NCBI RefSeq assembly: GCF_014750685.1
Contig: NZ_JAAXGE010000005.1
Span: 248,001 to 312,000 of the forward strand
Direction: 5' to 3'
DNA length: 64,000 nucleotides
Source of the DNA: Bacteroides sp. GM023
GTDB lineage: Bacteria; Bacteroidota; Bacteroidia; Bacteroidales; Bacteroidaceae
The notes under the pieces were generated by a model. That model was not told the DNA's origin. It was given only the letters and a program-made list of their open reading frames with translations, and did not search any database. The position numbers and the translations under genes were made by a program. Below, in pieces: positions 34,338 to 42,895 of the stretch; positions within the stretch are counted from its first letter, which is position 1; the number at the start of each line of letters is the position of its first letter.

Positions 34338-37201
34338 AAATATTATCGATACGATTGAAGAATCTGACTTCGATAGAAGGAACGGTCGAAGTGGATTTTA
34401 CATCCGAACCTTTACATTCAGCAGGAATTTTCGCCATTTCGGGACCTACGGGAGCGGGTAAATCTACTTTGTTGGATGCGCTCTGCCTTGCATTATACGA
34501 TAAAGCGCCCCGTTTTGCCACTTCGGTGGAAAGTGTAAATCTGGCGGATGTGGGAGATAATCAGATTAACCAGTCCGATGTCAGAAACCTGTTGCGTCGT
34601 GGAACGAGTGACGGTTATGCGGAAGTCGATTTTTTAGGAATAGACGGACGTCGCTATCGTTCCCATTGGTCAGTAAGACGGACTAGAAATAAGGTGAGCG
34701 GTTCTTTACAACCACAGGCGTTGGAAGTGAAAGAACTGGATACGGAGAAAGAATTTCAAGGTACTAAAAAAGAACTGTTGGCTCAATTGGTCGATTTGAT
34801 TGGCCTGACGTATGAACAGTTTACCCGTACGGTACTATTAGCTCAAAATGATTTTGCCACTTTCCTGAAATCGAAAGGAGCGGCAAAAGCGGAATTACTT
34901 GAAAAGCTGACGGGAACAGGGGTTTATTCACGGATTTCACAGGAAATTTTTGCCCGGAACAAAGTAGCGCAGGAGGAAGTGACTCTGATTCATAATAGAA
35001 TGAGTGTGATTGAGCTGATACCGGAAGAAGAACTGCTGGCTTTGCACGAAGAAAAAGAATCATTGATTAAAAAACGTGCGGAGGGAATAAAATTGTTGGC
35101 GGAGCAGAATACACAATTGAATGTTGTCCGCTCATTAAAGATGCAGGAAGAACTTCGGAAGAAGAAACAGGAAGAAGAACAAGGTGAGCAAGCGAAACTG
35201 AAAGTCTCCTTAGAAAGGCTTGCTTCGCAAGAGGAAGGGCTAGTACATTTTAAAGCTCAATGGGAAGCCATACAGCCGGATTTGAAGAAGGCGCGTCAGT
35301 TGGATGTGCAGATACAGTCGCAGCAAGATGGATATAAGCAGGCACAACAGATTTTGCAGGCAGCTTGCGGGCAAGTAGCAGAACAGGAAAAGAAGATGCG
35401 GATAGCTACGGAGCACCTGCAATTATCTTATCATTCCTTGAATCGTTTGTTGAATCATGCAGGAGTGGAAGAATCTCTGCAACTTGAACAGGTGGAGACA
35501 ATCTTGCGGCAGGAAGAAGAGATGTTAAATGCCAGAATAAAGGCGAACGAAGAACGGTTGGAACGATTGAATTCTTTTGGCTATCCGTCGTTGGCTGAAG
35601 AACAAGTGAAGTTACAGAAAGAACAGACACGTCAGCAGACCATCCGGCAGTTAACTGAAACGCAAACGAAAGCCAATACGGAAATCGAAAGGTTAGAGAA
35701 AGAAATGGCCGATTGTTTGAAACAACTGGCAGAACAAGAGACTGCACTGAAAACAGTTCAACGGCTTTATGAAAATGCCCGCATGGCGGTAGGAAAAGAT
35801 GTGAAGGCTTTGCGCCAGCAGTTGCAGGAAGGTGAAGCCTGTCCGGTTTGCGGTAGCACATCGCATCCTTATCATCAGGAACACGAGGTGATAGATACTC
35901 TTTTTCGGAATATAGAGAAGGAATATAATACGGCGGTAGCTGCTTGTCAACAGAACAATAACTGTAGTATTGCTCTGCAACGTGATTTGGCACATCAGAA
36001 AACGATTGAAAGACAGGTACGTGAACAGTTAACCGCATTGCAGAAAGAAGGTTTGGATGCTGGTAATGAAGAACAGATACAACATCGCCTGGAAGAATTG
36101 GCTAAACTCATTTTAGAGTACCGTAATCTTTATGCGAAATGGCAACATAGCGATGAAGAGATTAAGAAAATGCGTGCTCATTGTGAGGGGCTGCGAGAAA
36201 ATGTCTCCCAATGTCGTTTAGCAATGCAGAAAGTATCGTCTGCCAAAGAACAACTGACTATTTTGCAGAATGCAGTCGCAGCCGAACAGAAGCGGTTTGA
36301 AGTGATAGAGAAGGCATTGAACACATTACGTCAGGAACGTTCGGTCTTATTGAAAGGCAAGAGTGCGGACGAAGCGGAAGCTGCCGTAGCTCGAAGAGAA
36401 AAAGAACTGAATCTTGCTTTGGAACAAGCGCGTAGAGAAGTGGAGACAGTGCAGAATCGTCTTTCCGGGTTGCAAGGAGAAGTAAAGCAAATAACTTTAG
36501 CTATTGGAGAATTACAGGAACAACAGAAACAGATTGAGTTCCCCGAGCAACTTCCCGAAATAATCAAGAAGCAACAGGAAGAAAATCTGAATACGGAACG
36601 AACCCTTTCTGCTATTGAAGCCCGTCTGCTGCAACAGATAAAGAATAAAGAAACAGTAGAAAATATTGCCAAAGAACTGGCTGAAAAACAAACTGTTGCC
36701 GAACGCTGGGCGAAACTGAACAAGCTGATTGGAAGTGCAGACGGAGCGAAATTTAAGGTTATCGCACAAAGTTATACCTTGAATTTACTGTTGCTTCATG
36801 CCAACAAGCATTTGTCCTATCTCTCCAAACGCTATAAATTACAGCAAGTTCCCGGCACATTGGCGCTTCAGGTCATTGACTGTGATATGTGTGATGAGGT
36901 GCGGACAGTATATTCCCTTTCCGGGGGAGAATCCTTCCTGATCTCTTTAGCATTGGCATTGGGACTGTCATCTTTATCCAGTAATAATCTGAAAGTGGAA
37001 TCCCTTTTCATTGATGAAGGATTCGGCTCTTTGGATGCGGAAAGTCTGCGAACAGCTATGGAAGCATTGGAACAACTGCAAATGCAAGGAAGAAAAATCG
37101 GAGTGATTTCTCATGTGCAGGAAATGAGTGAACGGATTTCCATTCAGGTACAAGTACATAAGAAAGTGAATGGAAAAAGTGTGCTTACCGTCGTAGGGTA
37201 A
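34334..37201 (+). CDS. sbcC: Exonuclease subunit SbcC
   Basis: 955 residues, an SMC-like ATPase. Walker A GPTGAGKST is at residues 37-45; two long Gln/Glu-rich coiled coils flank the zinc hook CPVCG (Cys503 and Cys506); the ABC signature YSLSGGESFLISLALALGLS and Walker B FIDEGFGSLD lie near the C-terminus. It drives SbcD by ATP-dependent DNA end processing. The last 17 bp overlap the 3' end of the opposing phosphoesterase gene, leaving no room for a terminator between them. Confidence 0.95.
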   Translation: MKILSIRLKNLTSIEGTVEVDFTSEPLHSAGIFAISGPTGAGKSTLLDALCLALYDKAPRFATSVESVNLADVGDNQINQSDVRNLLRRGTSDGYAEVDFLGIDGRRYRSHWSVRRTRNKVSGSLQPQALEVKELDTEKEFQGTKKELLAQLVDLIGLTYEQFTRTVLLAQNDFATFLKSKGAAKAELLEKLTGTGVYSRISQEIFARNKVAQEEVTLIHNRMSVIELIPEEELLALHEEKESLIKKRAEGIKLLAEQNTQLNVVRSLKMQEELRKKKQEEEQGEQAKLKVSLERLASQEEGLVHFKAQWEAIQPDLKKARQLDVQIQSQQDGYKQAQQILQAACGQVAEQEKKMRIATEHLQLSYHSLNRLLNHAGVEESLQLEQVETILRQEEEMLNARIKANEERLERLNSFGYPSLAEEQVKLQKEQTRQQTIRQLTETQTKANTEIERLEKEMADCLKQLAEQETALKTVQRLYENARMAVGKDVKALRQQLQEGEACPVCGSTSHPYHQEHEVIDTLFRNIEKEYNTAVAACQQNNNCSIALQRDLAHQKTIERQVREQLTALQKEGLDAGNEEQIQHRLEELAKLILEYRNLYAKWQHSDEEIKKMRAHCEGLRENVSQCRLAMQKVSSAKEQLTILQNAVAAEQKRFEVIEKALNTLRQERSVLLKGKSADEAEAAVARREKELNLALEQARREVETVQNRLSGLQGEVKQITLAIGELQEQQKQIEFPEQLPEIIKKQQEENLNTERTLSAIEARLLQQIKNKETVENIAKELAEKQTVAERWAKLNKLIGSADGAKFKVIAQSYTLNLLLLHANKHLSYLSKRYKLQQVPGTLALQVIDCDMCDEVRTVYSLSGGESFLISLALALGLSSLSSNNLKVESLFIDEGFGSLDAESLRTAMEALEQLQMQGRKIGVISHVQEMSERISIQVQVHKKVNGKSVLTVVG

Positions 37202-38351
37202 GCACCGTTATTTCCGGCCATGCGCCAAAGCGGAAAGGTAATCCTACATAACCGATTCCAACATTGACATATAAGCCACGTGTGCCTTCTAAATACATTC
37301 CACCCCATTCAGGATAGATATAAACAGAAGGAGAGTAGTTACCGAATTGAAGCTGCATGGCATGAGTATGTCCTGCCAACATTAAATCTACGTCCGATTT
37401 GGGTAACACTTCCCGCCGCCAGTGTGTAGGGTTGTGGCTTAACAGTATTTGGAACATACCATCAGTGCCGGCTTTTGCCCCGGCGAGGTCACCATGTTGG
37501 GAGAAGGGCGGTTCACCTTCATTTTCTACTCCGATAAGGGCAATACTGTCATTTCCCTGAATCAGAATGGAATGTGAGTTATTCAGCAGTTTCCATCCCA
37601 TAGCTACCTGCCTTTGTTCTAAATCAATCAGATTATCATCTTGCTCCTGCTTACTTTTCCAACGGAAATAAGGGCCGTAATCGTGATTTCCCAAAATGGA
37701 GTAAACCCCGTCTTTGGCTTTCAATCGGGCAAGTATCTCTTGAAAACCATCCAATTCTTTCGCACGGTGATTTACCAAGTCCCCGGTGAAGACAATAAGA
37801 TCGGGCTGTTGGGCGTTTACCAGGTTTACCATTCTTTCGATGTCAGGCGCATTTCCTATCCAACTACCGATGTGTAAATCTGAAAGCTGTACAATGCGGT
37901 ATCCGTCAAAAGCTTGGGGAAGGCGCGGAGAGGAGTAAGTGACTTCTTTGACTTCAAACTGGCTTCGTCCGATGAAAGAACCATAGAGAATCATAATAAT
38001 ACAGAGGACAGCTAATGTCAATCCCGTACAGATAAACGGAGTACGTGGCATCCGGAGCCATTTATGAAAAGGAATCCCGATGACAGTGCAGAGAGCCAGT
38101 AGCAGCTTGGGAGCCGCAAAAAGGAAGAAGATAACAGAAAACCATCCGATGTCCCTCGTGTGGCTTTCGGAGAAAGGATTATTGGCGAAAAATACCAGAT
38201 ACACCAGTCCCGCGAGGATAAGGGTAGTCGGTATCCAATAGAGGATTCGTAGCCATCGCTTTGCTGTGAGCCGGACGATAAAACGAAGATACAGATAAAT
38301 ATCCGGTAGGATCAGAAACAATAGCAGAAATATGAATAAACGTTGTAACAT
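37185..38351 (-). CDS. Membrane metallophosphoesterase (YaeI-like)
   Basis: 388 residues. Residues 1-145 hold about four membrane helices. The catalytic domain follows with SDLHIGSW, GDLVNHR, GNHDYG, SHNPTH and GHTHAMQ, the five metal-binding blocks of calcineurin-like phosphoesterases. Relatives act on phospholipid or nucleotide phosphodiesters; the substrate here is unknown. It is the last gene of a row of six on the minus strand and overlaps sbcC tail to tail. Confidence 0.87.
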   Translation of the reverse strand: MLQRLFIFLLLFLILPDIYLYLRFIVRLTAKRWLRILYWIPTTLILAGLVYLVFFANNPFSESHTRDIGWFSVIFFLFAAPKLLLALCTVIGIPFHKWLRMPRTPFICTGLTLAVLCIIMILYGSFIGRSQFEVKEVTYSSPRLPQAFDGYRIVQLSDLHIGSWIGNAPDIERMVNLVNAQQPDLIVFTGDLVNHRAKELDGFQEILARLKAKDGVYSILGNHDYGPYFRWKSKQEQDDNLIDLEQRQVAMGWKLLNNSHSILIQGNDSIALIGVENEGEPPFSQHGDLAGAKAGTDGMFQILLSHNPTHWRREVLPKSDVDLMLAGHTHAMQLQFGNYSPSVYIYPEWGGMYLEGTRGLYVNVGIGYVGLPFRFGAWPEITVLTLRR

Positions 38352-38386
38352 GCTGGTTCGGAGTTAATATGTTTAGAGTCTCTTTT

Positions 38387-38962
38387 TTATATCAATTCAT
38401 TTAATTCGCTCAGGTTCTTTTTGATTTCGTGGATACGGTTAAGGAATTTCTTGCGGTAAATCCATAGGATCAAGCCAAGTCCGCCACCCCATAACAAGAA
38501 GAAAAAGAGCATCATACCTATTCCATATTGCCATACTTGCCAATAAATAAACGAAAGTACAGCCAGTATCAGAAGAAAGACAATGGCAAACAATCGTTCC
38601 CTGATAGTCCACCGGTGGATACGGTTGACACGGCCAATCACTTCCACAAGCGGCATTTCGTCTATTTGAGTCCGTTGGAGAAAACGGGTGGTGACGATGT
38701 CCCAGCAAAGTGCCGGAATCCAGGCAAGAAGAATGATGATATAGATTGGATTCAAGCGGTTATGTAACAATACTTCCGCTAAAAACAATATTAATACCGG
38801 CAGAGAAATCAGGATCAGCTTGATATTCAGGTTGGCAATGGCATGGATACCTTTATCGGCATGTCCTATCAGCTTCGAAAGCTCTTCTTCCTTGATAAGC
38901 TCCTTGTCTTTCAAGTGCTCATCGAGGGTATTCCAGGATTTTTTCAGTTCTTCCAGTTCCAT
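38387..38962 (-). CDS. Membrane protein paired with an ECF sigma factor (possible anti-sigma)
   Basis: 191 residues. A charged N-terminal part of about 45 residues (ELEELKKSWNTLDEHLKDKELIKEEELSKLI) is cytoplasmic. Four hydrophobic segments follow (LILISLPVLILFLAEVLL, IYIIILLAWIPALCW, LFAIVFLLILAVLSFIYW, MMLFFFLLWGGGLGLILW), with a short charged C-terminus. It starts five bases after the sigma factor stop. The arrangement suggests that its cytoplasmic N-terminus binds the sigma factor; no known anti-sigma domain is recognisable, so this is inference. Confidence 0.72.
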   Translation of the reverse strand: MELEELKKSWNTLDEHLKDKELIKEEELSKLIGHADKGIHAIANLNIKLILISLPVLILFLAEVLLHNRLNPIYIIILLAWIPALCWDIVTTRFLQRTQIDEMPLVEVIGRVNRIHRWTIRERLFAIVFLLILAVLSFIYWQVWQYGIGMMLFFFLLWGGGLGLILWIYRKKFLNRIHEIKKNLSELNELI

Positions 38963-38967
38963 ATATC

Positions 38968-39480
38968 TTATTCCTCCTTTTTCATTCTTTTAAGTTTGTC
39001 TTTGATACGACTTAGCTTGGTCGCTACGTTCGTTACGGTCAGCCCGGTGATTTCTGCGATTTCATCATAACTTTTATCTTCGAGATAAAGCAGGATGATT
39101 GACTTGTCGAGTTGTCCCAGTTGGTTAATCATCCGGTAGAGCTGTTTCAGCATTTCATTGATCGGGTCGTGTGCTTCGCTTGTCCAGTCAATCTCATGGG
39201 TAAGGCTGACGATTTCCGGTACATTTTTCTCTTTACGATAAAAACTGATACAGGTGTTGAGGGCAATACGGTAAATCCATGTGGAAATCTTACACTCTTT
39301 TCTGAATTTGGGAAAAGCTTTCCAAATATTCAGTATCACGTCCTGATAGAGATCGTTGAGGGGAGCGTTCGGGTTGGCATACAGATAGCATACTTTGTAG
39401 ATAACCCGCTCATATTCGCGGATGACCGACAAGAACTCTTGCTCAATGGGGTTATTTGCCTCTGTTGCTCGTTCTCTCAT
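38968..39480 (-). CDS. ECF-type RNA polymerase sigma factor
   Basis: 170 residues: region 2 (LYQDVILNIWKAFPKFRKECKISTWIYRIALNTCISFYRK) and region 4 (QLGQLDKSIILLYLEDKSYDEIAEITGLTVTNVATKLSRIKDKLKRM). Unlike the other ECF factor in the window it has no FecR or SusC neighbour but is coupled to a polytopic membrane protein, so it probably responds to envelope or cytoplasmic stress rather than to a glycan. Confidence 0.92.
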   Translation of the reverse strand: MRERATEANNPIEQEFLSVIREYERVIYKVCYLYANPNAPLNDLYQDVILNIWKAFPKFRKECKISTWIYRIALNTCISFYRKEKNVPEIVSLTHEIDWTSEAHDPINEMLKQLYRMINQLGQLDKSIILLYLEDKSYDEIAEITGLTVTNVATKLSRIKDKLKRMKKEE

Positions 39481-39547
39481 GGAGTTTATGATTGCTTTTT
39501 TGGTTAGTTAGTCGTGAGAAAAGGAGAAAAATCACAGTAAACGGAAG

Positions 39548-40459
39548 CTATTGTAAATTGGCTGCCAGGAATTTACGGATTTCTTCTACGCTCTTTCCCC
39601 GACGACGGGCATAATCTTCGAGTTGGTCTTCACCAATCTTACCGACAGAGAAATATTCGGCTGCCGGGTGAGCGAACATTAGTCCGCAAACGGATGCGTG
39701 AGGATACATTGCTCCGTTTTCAGTCAGCGAAATACCTATCTGTTTCATATCTAAAAGGTCGTCCAATAGGAAGTTGACAGATTGATCCGGCAAAGAAGGA
39801 TAACCGACTGCCGGACGGATTCCCTGATATTTCTCAACCAGCAGATCTGCCATACCTAAGTTTTCATCCTTGGCATATCCCCATGCTTCTTTTCGTACAT
39901 ACTCATGCATCTTCTCCGTAGCTGCTTCCGCAAGTCGGTCGGAGAGGGTTTGGACGAGTAAATGTTTATATGGATCTTGCTCATACAGTCCTTCCATATC
40001 TGCGTCAATGGATGAAGCAAAAGCACCGATAGTATCCGGGATACCGGAAGACAACGGACGAATAAAGTCGCTTAAACAAACAAAGGGACTACCGTCCTTT
40101 TTAGGCGTTTGTTGGCGAAGTAAAGGGAAGGTGATGGACTGTCCTTCTTCCTTTTCAATCAACAGGTTATCTCCATCAGAATTTGCCTTGCAAAGTTTGA
40201 AGATTGTTTTTACTTCATAGTCACGGTCGAGCAAATCCAGCATCCGGTTGGCCTCTTTGAATAATTGCATGGCTTCGGCAGCTTTGCTACGTTCTTCTTC
40301 GGGGAAGTTAGCCAACCACATGGCACGACAGGAATCACATCCATGAATGTTGGCAATGGCTGCAAAGCGCGGTTGGAAACCCCATGCATGGAAGAAGTAA
40401 ATCCAGTTGATGTATGGGGTGACGTTATGTATTTTGTAAGATATAACAGTACTACTCAT
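39548..40459 (-). CDS. Stand-alone MetH reactivation domain protein
   Basis: 303 residues. The C-terminal half matches the activation domain of cobalamin-dependent methionine synthase: GIRPAVGYPSLPDQS, LTENGAMYPHASVCGLMFAHPAAEYFSVGKIGEDQLEDYARRRG. In E. coli MetH this domain binds S-adenosylmethionine and re-methylates oxidised cobalamin; there it is the C-terminal part of a protein of about 1,200 residues. Here it is a separate gene, with no homocysteine, folate or cobalamin domain nearby. The start at 40459 (MSSTVISYKIHNVTPYINW) gives the N-terminal helical region typical of the domain. It lies 24 bp from pyrC. Confidence 0.88.
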   Translation of the reverse strand: MSSTVISYKIHNVTPYINWIYFFHAWGFQPRFAAIANIHGCDSCRAMWLANFPEEERSKAAEAMQLFKEANRMLDLLDRDYEVKTIFKLCKANSDGDNLLIEKEEGQSITFPLLRQQTPKKDGSPFVCLSDFIRPLSSGIPDTIGAFASSIDADMEGLYEQDPYKHLLVQTLSDRLAEAATEKMHEYVRKEAWGYAKDENLGMADLLVEKYQGIRPAVGYPSLPDQSVNFLLDDLLDMKQIGISLTENGAMYPHASVCGLMFAHPAAEYFSVGKIGEDQLEDYARRRGKSVEEIRKFLAANLQ

Positions 40460-40483
40460 AGGCTATCAGTGACGAATTGTAAT

Positions 40484-41821
40484 TTATCTGAATCTTAACT
40501 CTTGTCCGCGATAAGTTTCGTCTATCTCTCCGTTGTTATATAACAGATGTCCATTTGCAAATGTTTTCTCCACTTTCCAGTTGAAAGTATGCCCTTCCAA
40601 TGGACTCCATTTACATTTGCTTAAAATACAGTCGGTTGTTACTGTCCACTTATTGTCAGGGCGTACCAAGACAAGGTCTGCCTGATAGCCTTTGCGAATG
40701 AAGCCACGATTTTGTATTTCGTACATTTGCGCAGGTGCATGAGCCATCTTTTCTACCATTTTTTCAATGGTAAACGCTCCCTTGTCAACTAATTCGAGCA
40801 TACTGACTAATGAGAACTGAATCATCGGCATACCGGACATGGCTTTCAGAGCTCCTCCTTCTTTCTCGCTGAGCAAGTGCGGAGCATGATCTGTTGCAAT
40901 AGCGTCAATAAGGCCGCTATTGACTGCTTCTTGCAATGCTTTCCGGTCTTCGGCTGTCTTGATGGCAGGATTACATTTGATACGTGCACCTAGCGTCTGA
41001 TAATCTTCTTCGGTAAAAAGCAAGTGGGAAACGCAGACTTCTGCTGTGATTCTCTTTTGTGCCAAAGGAGCGTTGGAGAACAAACTCAATTCTTTAGCGG
41101 TGGAGATATGCATGATATGCAGACGCGCGTTGGTTTCACGTGCCAGTTGCACTGCCAGTTCGGAAGAACGGTAGCAAGCCTCTTCCGAACGGAGAAGCGG
41201 ATGGAGAGCCAACGGTACATCGTCTCCGTATTCTTTTTTATATTTATCCGTATTCTCTTTGATAATTCCCTGGTCTTCGCAATGAGCGGCGATCAGCAGA
41301 TCCGTTCCACCGAAGATATTGCGAAGACTGGCCATACGGTCTACCAGCATATTGCCGGTGCTTGATCCCATAAACAACTTCACACCACAGACGCGGTGTT
41401 TGTCTAACTTTGCAAACTGGGTGTAGTTATTATTGGTTGCTCCGAAATAGCAGGAGTAGTTGACAGACGACTTTTCGCCCAATAAAGCAAATTTCTCATC
41501 CAAAGCTTCCAATGTGGTGGTCTGCGGATTGGTATTCGGCATATCCATGATGGAAGTGATGCCACCGGCTGCCGCGGCATGGCTTTCTGTGGTAATATCC
41601 GCCTTATGAGTCAGTCCCGGATCACGGAAATGTACATGTTCGTCGATAGCACCCGGCAACAGATAACATCCGGTTGCATCTATGATTTCGTCACAAGGTG
41701 CGGTTGCTTTTTCTTCGCCTGCCAATATTTCGGCGATTTTTTCGTCTTCGATTACAACCGAACCCAGTACTTTTCTTCCTTCGTTGACAATAACGGCATT
41801 TTGAATCAGTGTACGTTTCAT
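40484..41821 (-). CDS. pyrC: Dihydroorotase
   Basis: 445 residues, class I (amidohydrolase) type. Metal ligands are seen in HVHFRDPG (His62, His64), the carbamylated lysine region, AAHCEDQ, HIMHIST and the catalytic Asp in ATDHAPH. It closes the pyrimidine ring, turning carbamoyl-aspartate into dihydroorotate in the cytosol. Its ATG overlaps the stop of the upstream glycosyltransferase by 4 bp. Confidence 0.94.
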   Translation of the reverse strand: MKRTLIQNAVIVNEGRKVLGSVVIEDEKIAEILAGEEKATAPCDEIIDATGCYLLPGAIDEHVHFRDPGLTHKADITTESHAAAAGGITSIMDMPNTNPQTTTLEALDEKFALLGEKSSVNYSCYFGATNNNYTQFAKLDKHRVCGVKLFMGSSTGNMLVDRMASLRNIFGGTDLLIAAHCEDQGIIKENTDKYKKEYGDDVPLALHPLLRSEEACYRSSELAVQLARETNARLHIMHISTAKELSLFSNAPLAQKRITAEVCVSHLLFTEEDYQTLGARIKCNPAIKTAEDRKALQEAVNSGLIDAIATDHAPHLLSEKEGGALKAMSGMPMIQFSLVSMLELVDKGAFTIEKMVEKMAHAPAQMYEIQNRGFIRKGYQADLVLVRPDNKWTVTTDCILSKCKWSPLEGHTFNWKVEKTFANGHLLYNNGEIDETYRGQELRFR

Positions 41822-42561
41822 TTCTTTTGCGGGAATTTATGGAACCAACTATTTACTTTTAATTTAATCACACCAAATATGGCTTCTCCGAAGATACTGC
41901 TATTCATCTTGGATGTACCCAACTCGCGGTTGATGAAGATAACGGGAACTTCGATGATTTTAAAGCCGCATTTATAAGAGGTGAATTTCATTTCAATCTG
42001 AAAAGCGTATCCTTTAAAACGAATATGGTCTAAGTCAATCGTTTCCAGTACTTGGCGGCGGTAGCAGACGAATCCGGCAGTCGTGTCGTGCACGGGAATC
42101 CCTGTGATGAATCTCACATATTTGGAAGCAAAGTACGACATCAGTACCCGTCCCATCGGCCAGTTCACCACATTTACTCCGCTGACGTAGCGGGAGCCGA
42201 TAGATACATCTCCGCCCTGTTCCGAGCAAGCCTGATATAAACGGGGTAAATCGTTCGGGTTGTGGCTGAAATCGGCATCCATTTCGAAGATATATTCATA
42301 TGCGTGTTCCAGTGCCCATTTAAAACCGGTAATGTAAGCAGTACCCAGTCCCAGTTTTCCTTTACGCTCGATGATGAAGAGACGTTCGGGAAATTCTTGT
42401 TGCAAGGTCTTTACGATAGTTGCCGTTCCGTCCGGTGATCCGTCCTCTATTACCAGAATATGGAATACTTTGGGAAGTCCGAAAACGGCACAGATGATAT
42501 TTTCTATGTTCTCCCGTTCATTATAGGTAGGGATAATTACGATGCTATCCGATGTTTGCAT
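41818..42561 (-). CDS. Polyprenol-phosphate mannosyltransferase-like GT2 enzyme
   Basis: 247 residues, GT-A fold without a membrane domain. Motifs: VIIPTYNERENIENI, VIEDGSPDGTA, EMDADFSHNPNDLPRL (DxD-like metal site), GSRYVSGV and GYAFQIEMKF. This is the DPM1 type, which moves a sugar from GDP-mannose (or a related donor) to polyprenol phosphate on the inner face of the membrane. The product feeds glycosylation in the periplasm. It is the first gene of the row 42561-37185. Confidence 0.9.
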   Translation of the reverse strand: MQTSDSIVIIPTYNERENIENIICAVFGLPKVFHILVIEDGSPDGTATIVKTLQQEFPERLFIIERKGKLGLGTAYITGFKWALEHAYEYIFEMDADFSHNPNDLPRLYQACSEQGGDVSIGSRYVSGVNVVNWPMGRVLMSYFASKYVRFITGIPVHDTTAGFVCYRRQVLETIDLDHIRFKGYAFQIEMKFTSYKCGFKIIEVPVIFINRELGTSKMNSSIFGEAIFGVIKLKVNSWFHKFPQKK

Positions 42562-42660
42562 ATAGATACTATAAAATTTAGAAACAAAAGTAGTTCTTTT
42601 CCTTTAGTTATGGATGAACTAAGGAAAATTTAACGTGTTCCTCGTCGTATTGTAACTAAT

Positions 42661-42814
42661 CCCATACTTTACTACAACTATACCCGCACTTCGCCTGGTG
42701 TAAGCCCGCGTTTGACTGATGTTGAGCCCACGTTTCAGCGAAGCTCATCCCACACTTCACCAAAGCTCACCCCACGTCTTAAAGGTGACGAGCCCACATC
42801 TTGGCGAACTCTGA
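42661..42814 (+). repeat. Seven-copy imperfect 22-bp tandem repeat
   Basis: Units begin at 42661, 42683, 42705, 42727, 42749, 42771 and 42793. Each starts with CCCA or CCCG followed by a pyrimidine-rich part (CCCACGTTTC, CCCACACTTC, CCCGCGTTTG, CCCACGTCTT) and most end in a GYTSAG-like stretch. A further weak copy may lie at 42639-42660. The unit is not a multiple of three, so it is not a coding repeat. It occupies most of the 334-bp gap between two divergent genes and ends about 56 bp before the mfd -7 box. GC content is higher than in the rest of the gap. Confidence 0.8.
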
Positions 42815-42869
42815 AAGCCACCCTTTATAATACTTCCGTCCTAAGGGTGTGTACTCCCATTATTTTTTG

Positions 42870-42877
42870 TAATTTTG
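42870..42877 (+). promoter_or_regulatory. -7 box of mfd
   Basis: TAATTTTG fits TAnnTTTG; only a weak TGTG is present in the -33 region. The predicted leader is about 12 nt. Confidence 0.5.
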
Positions 42878-42895
42878 CGGTGAAATTTTATAGGT

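Noticed and set aside
34334..37201. Coiled-coil SMC-like protein as part of a defence system
   Set aside because: The zinc hook CPVCG, the Walker motifs and the overlap with sbcD identify ordinary SbcC.
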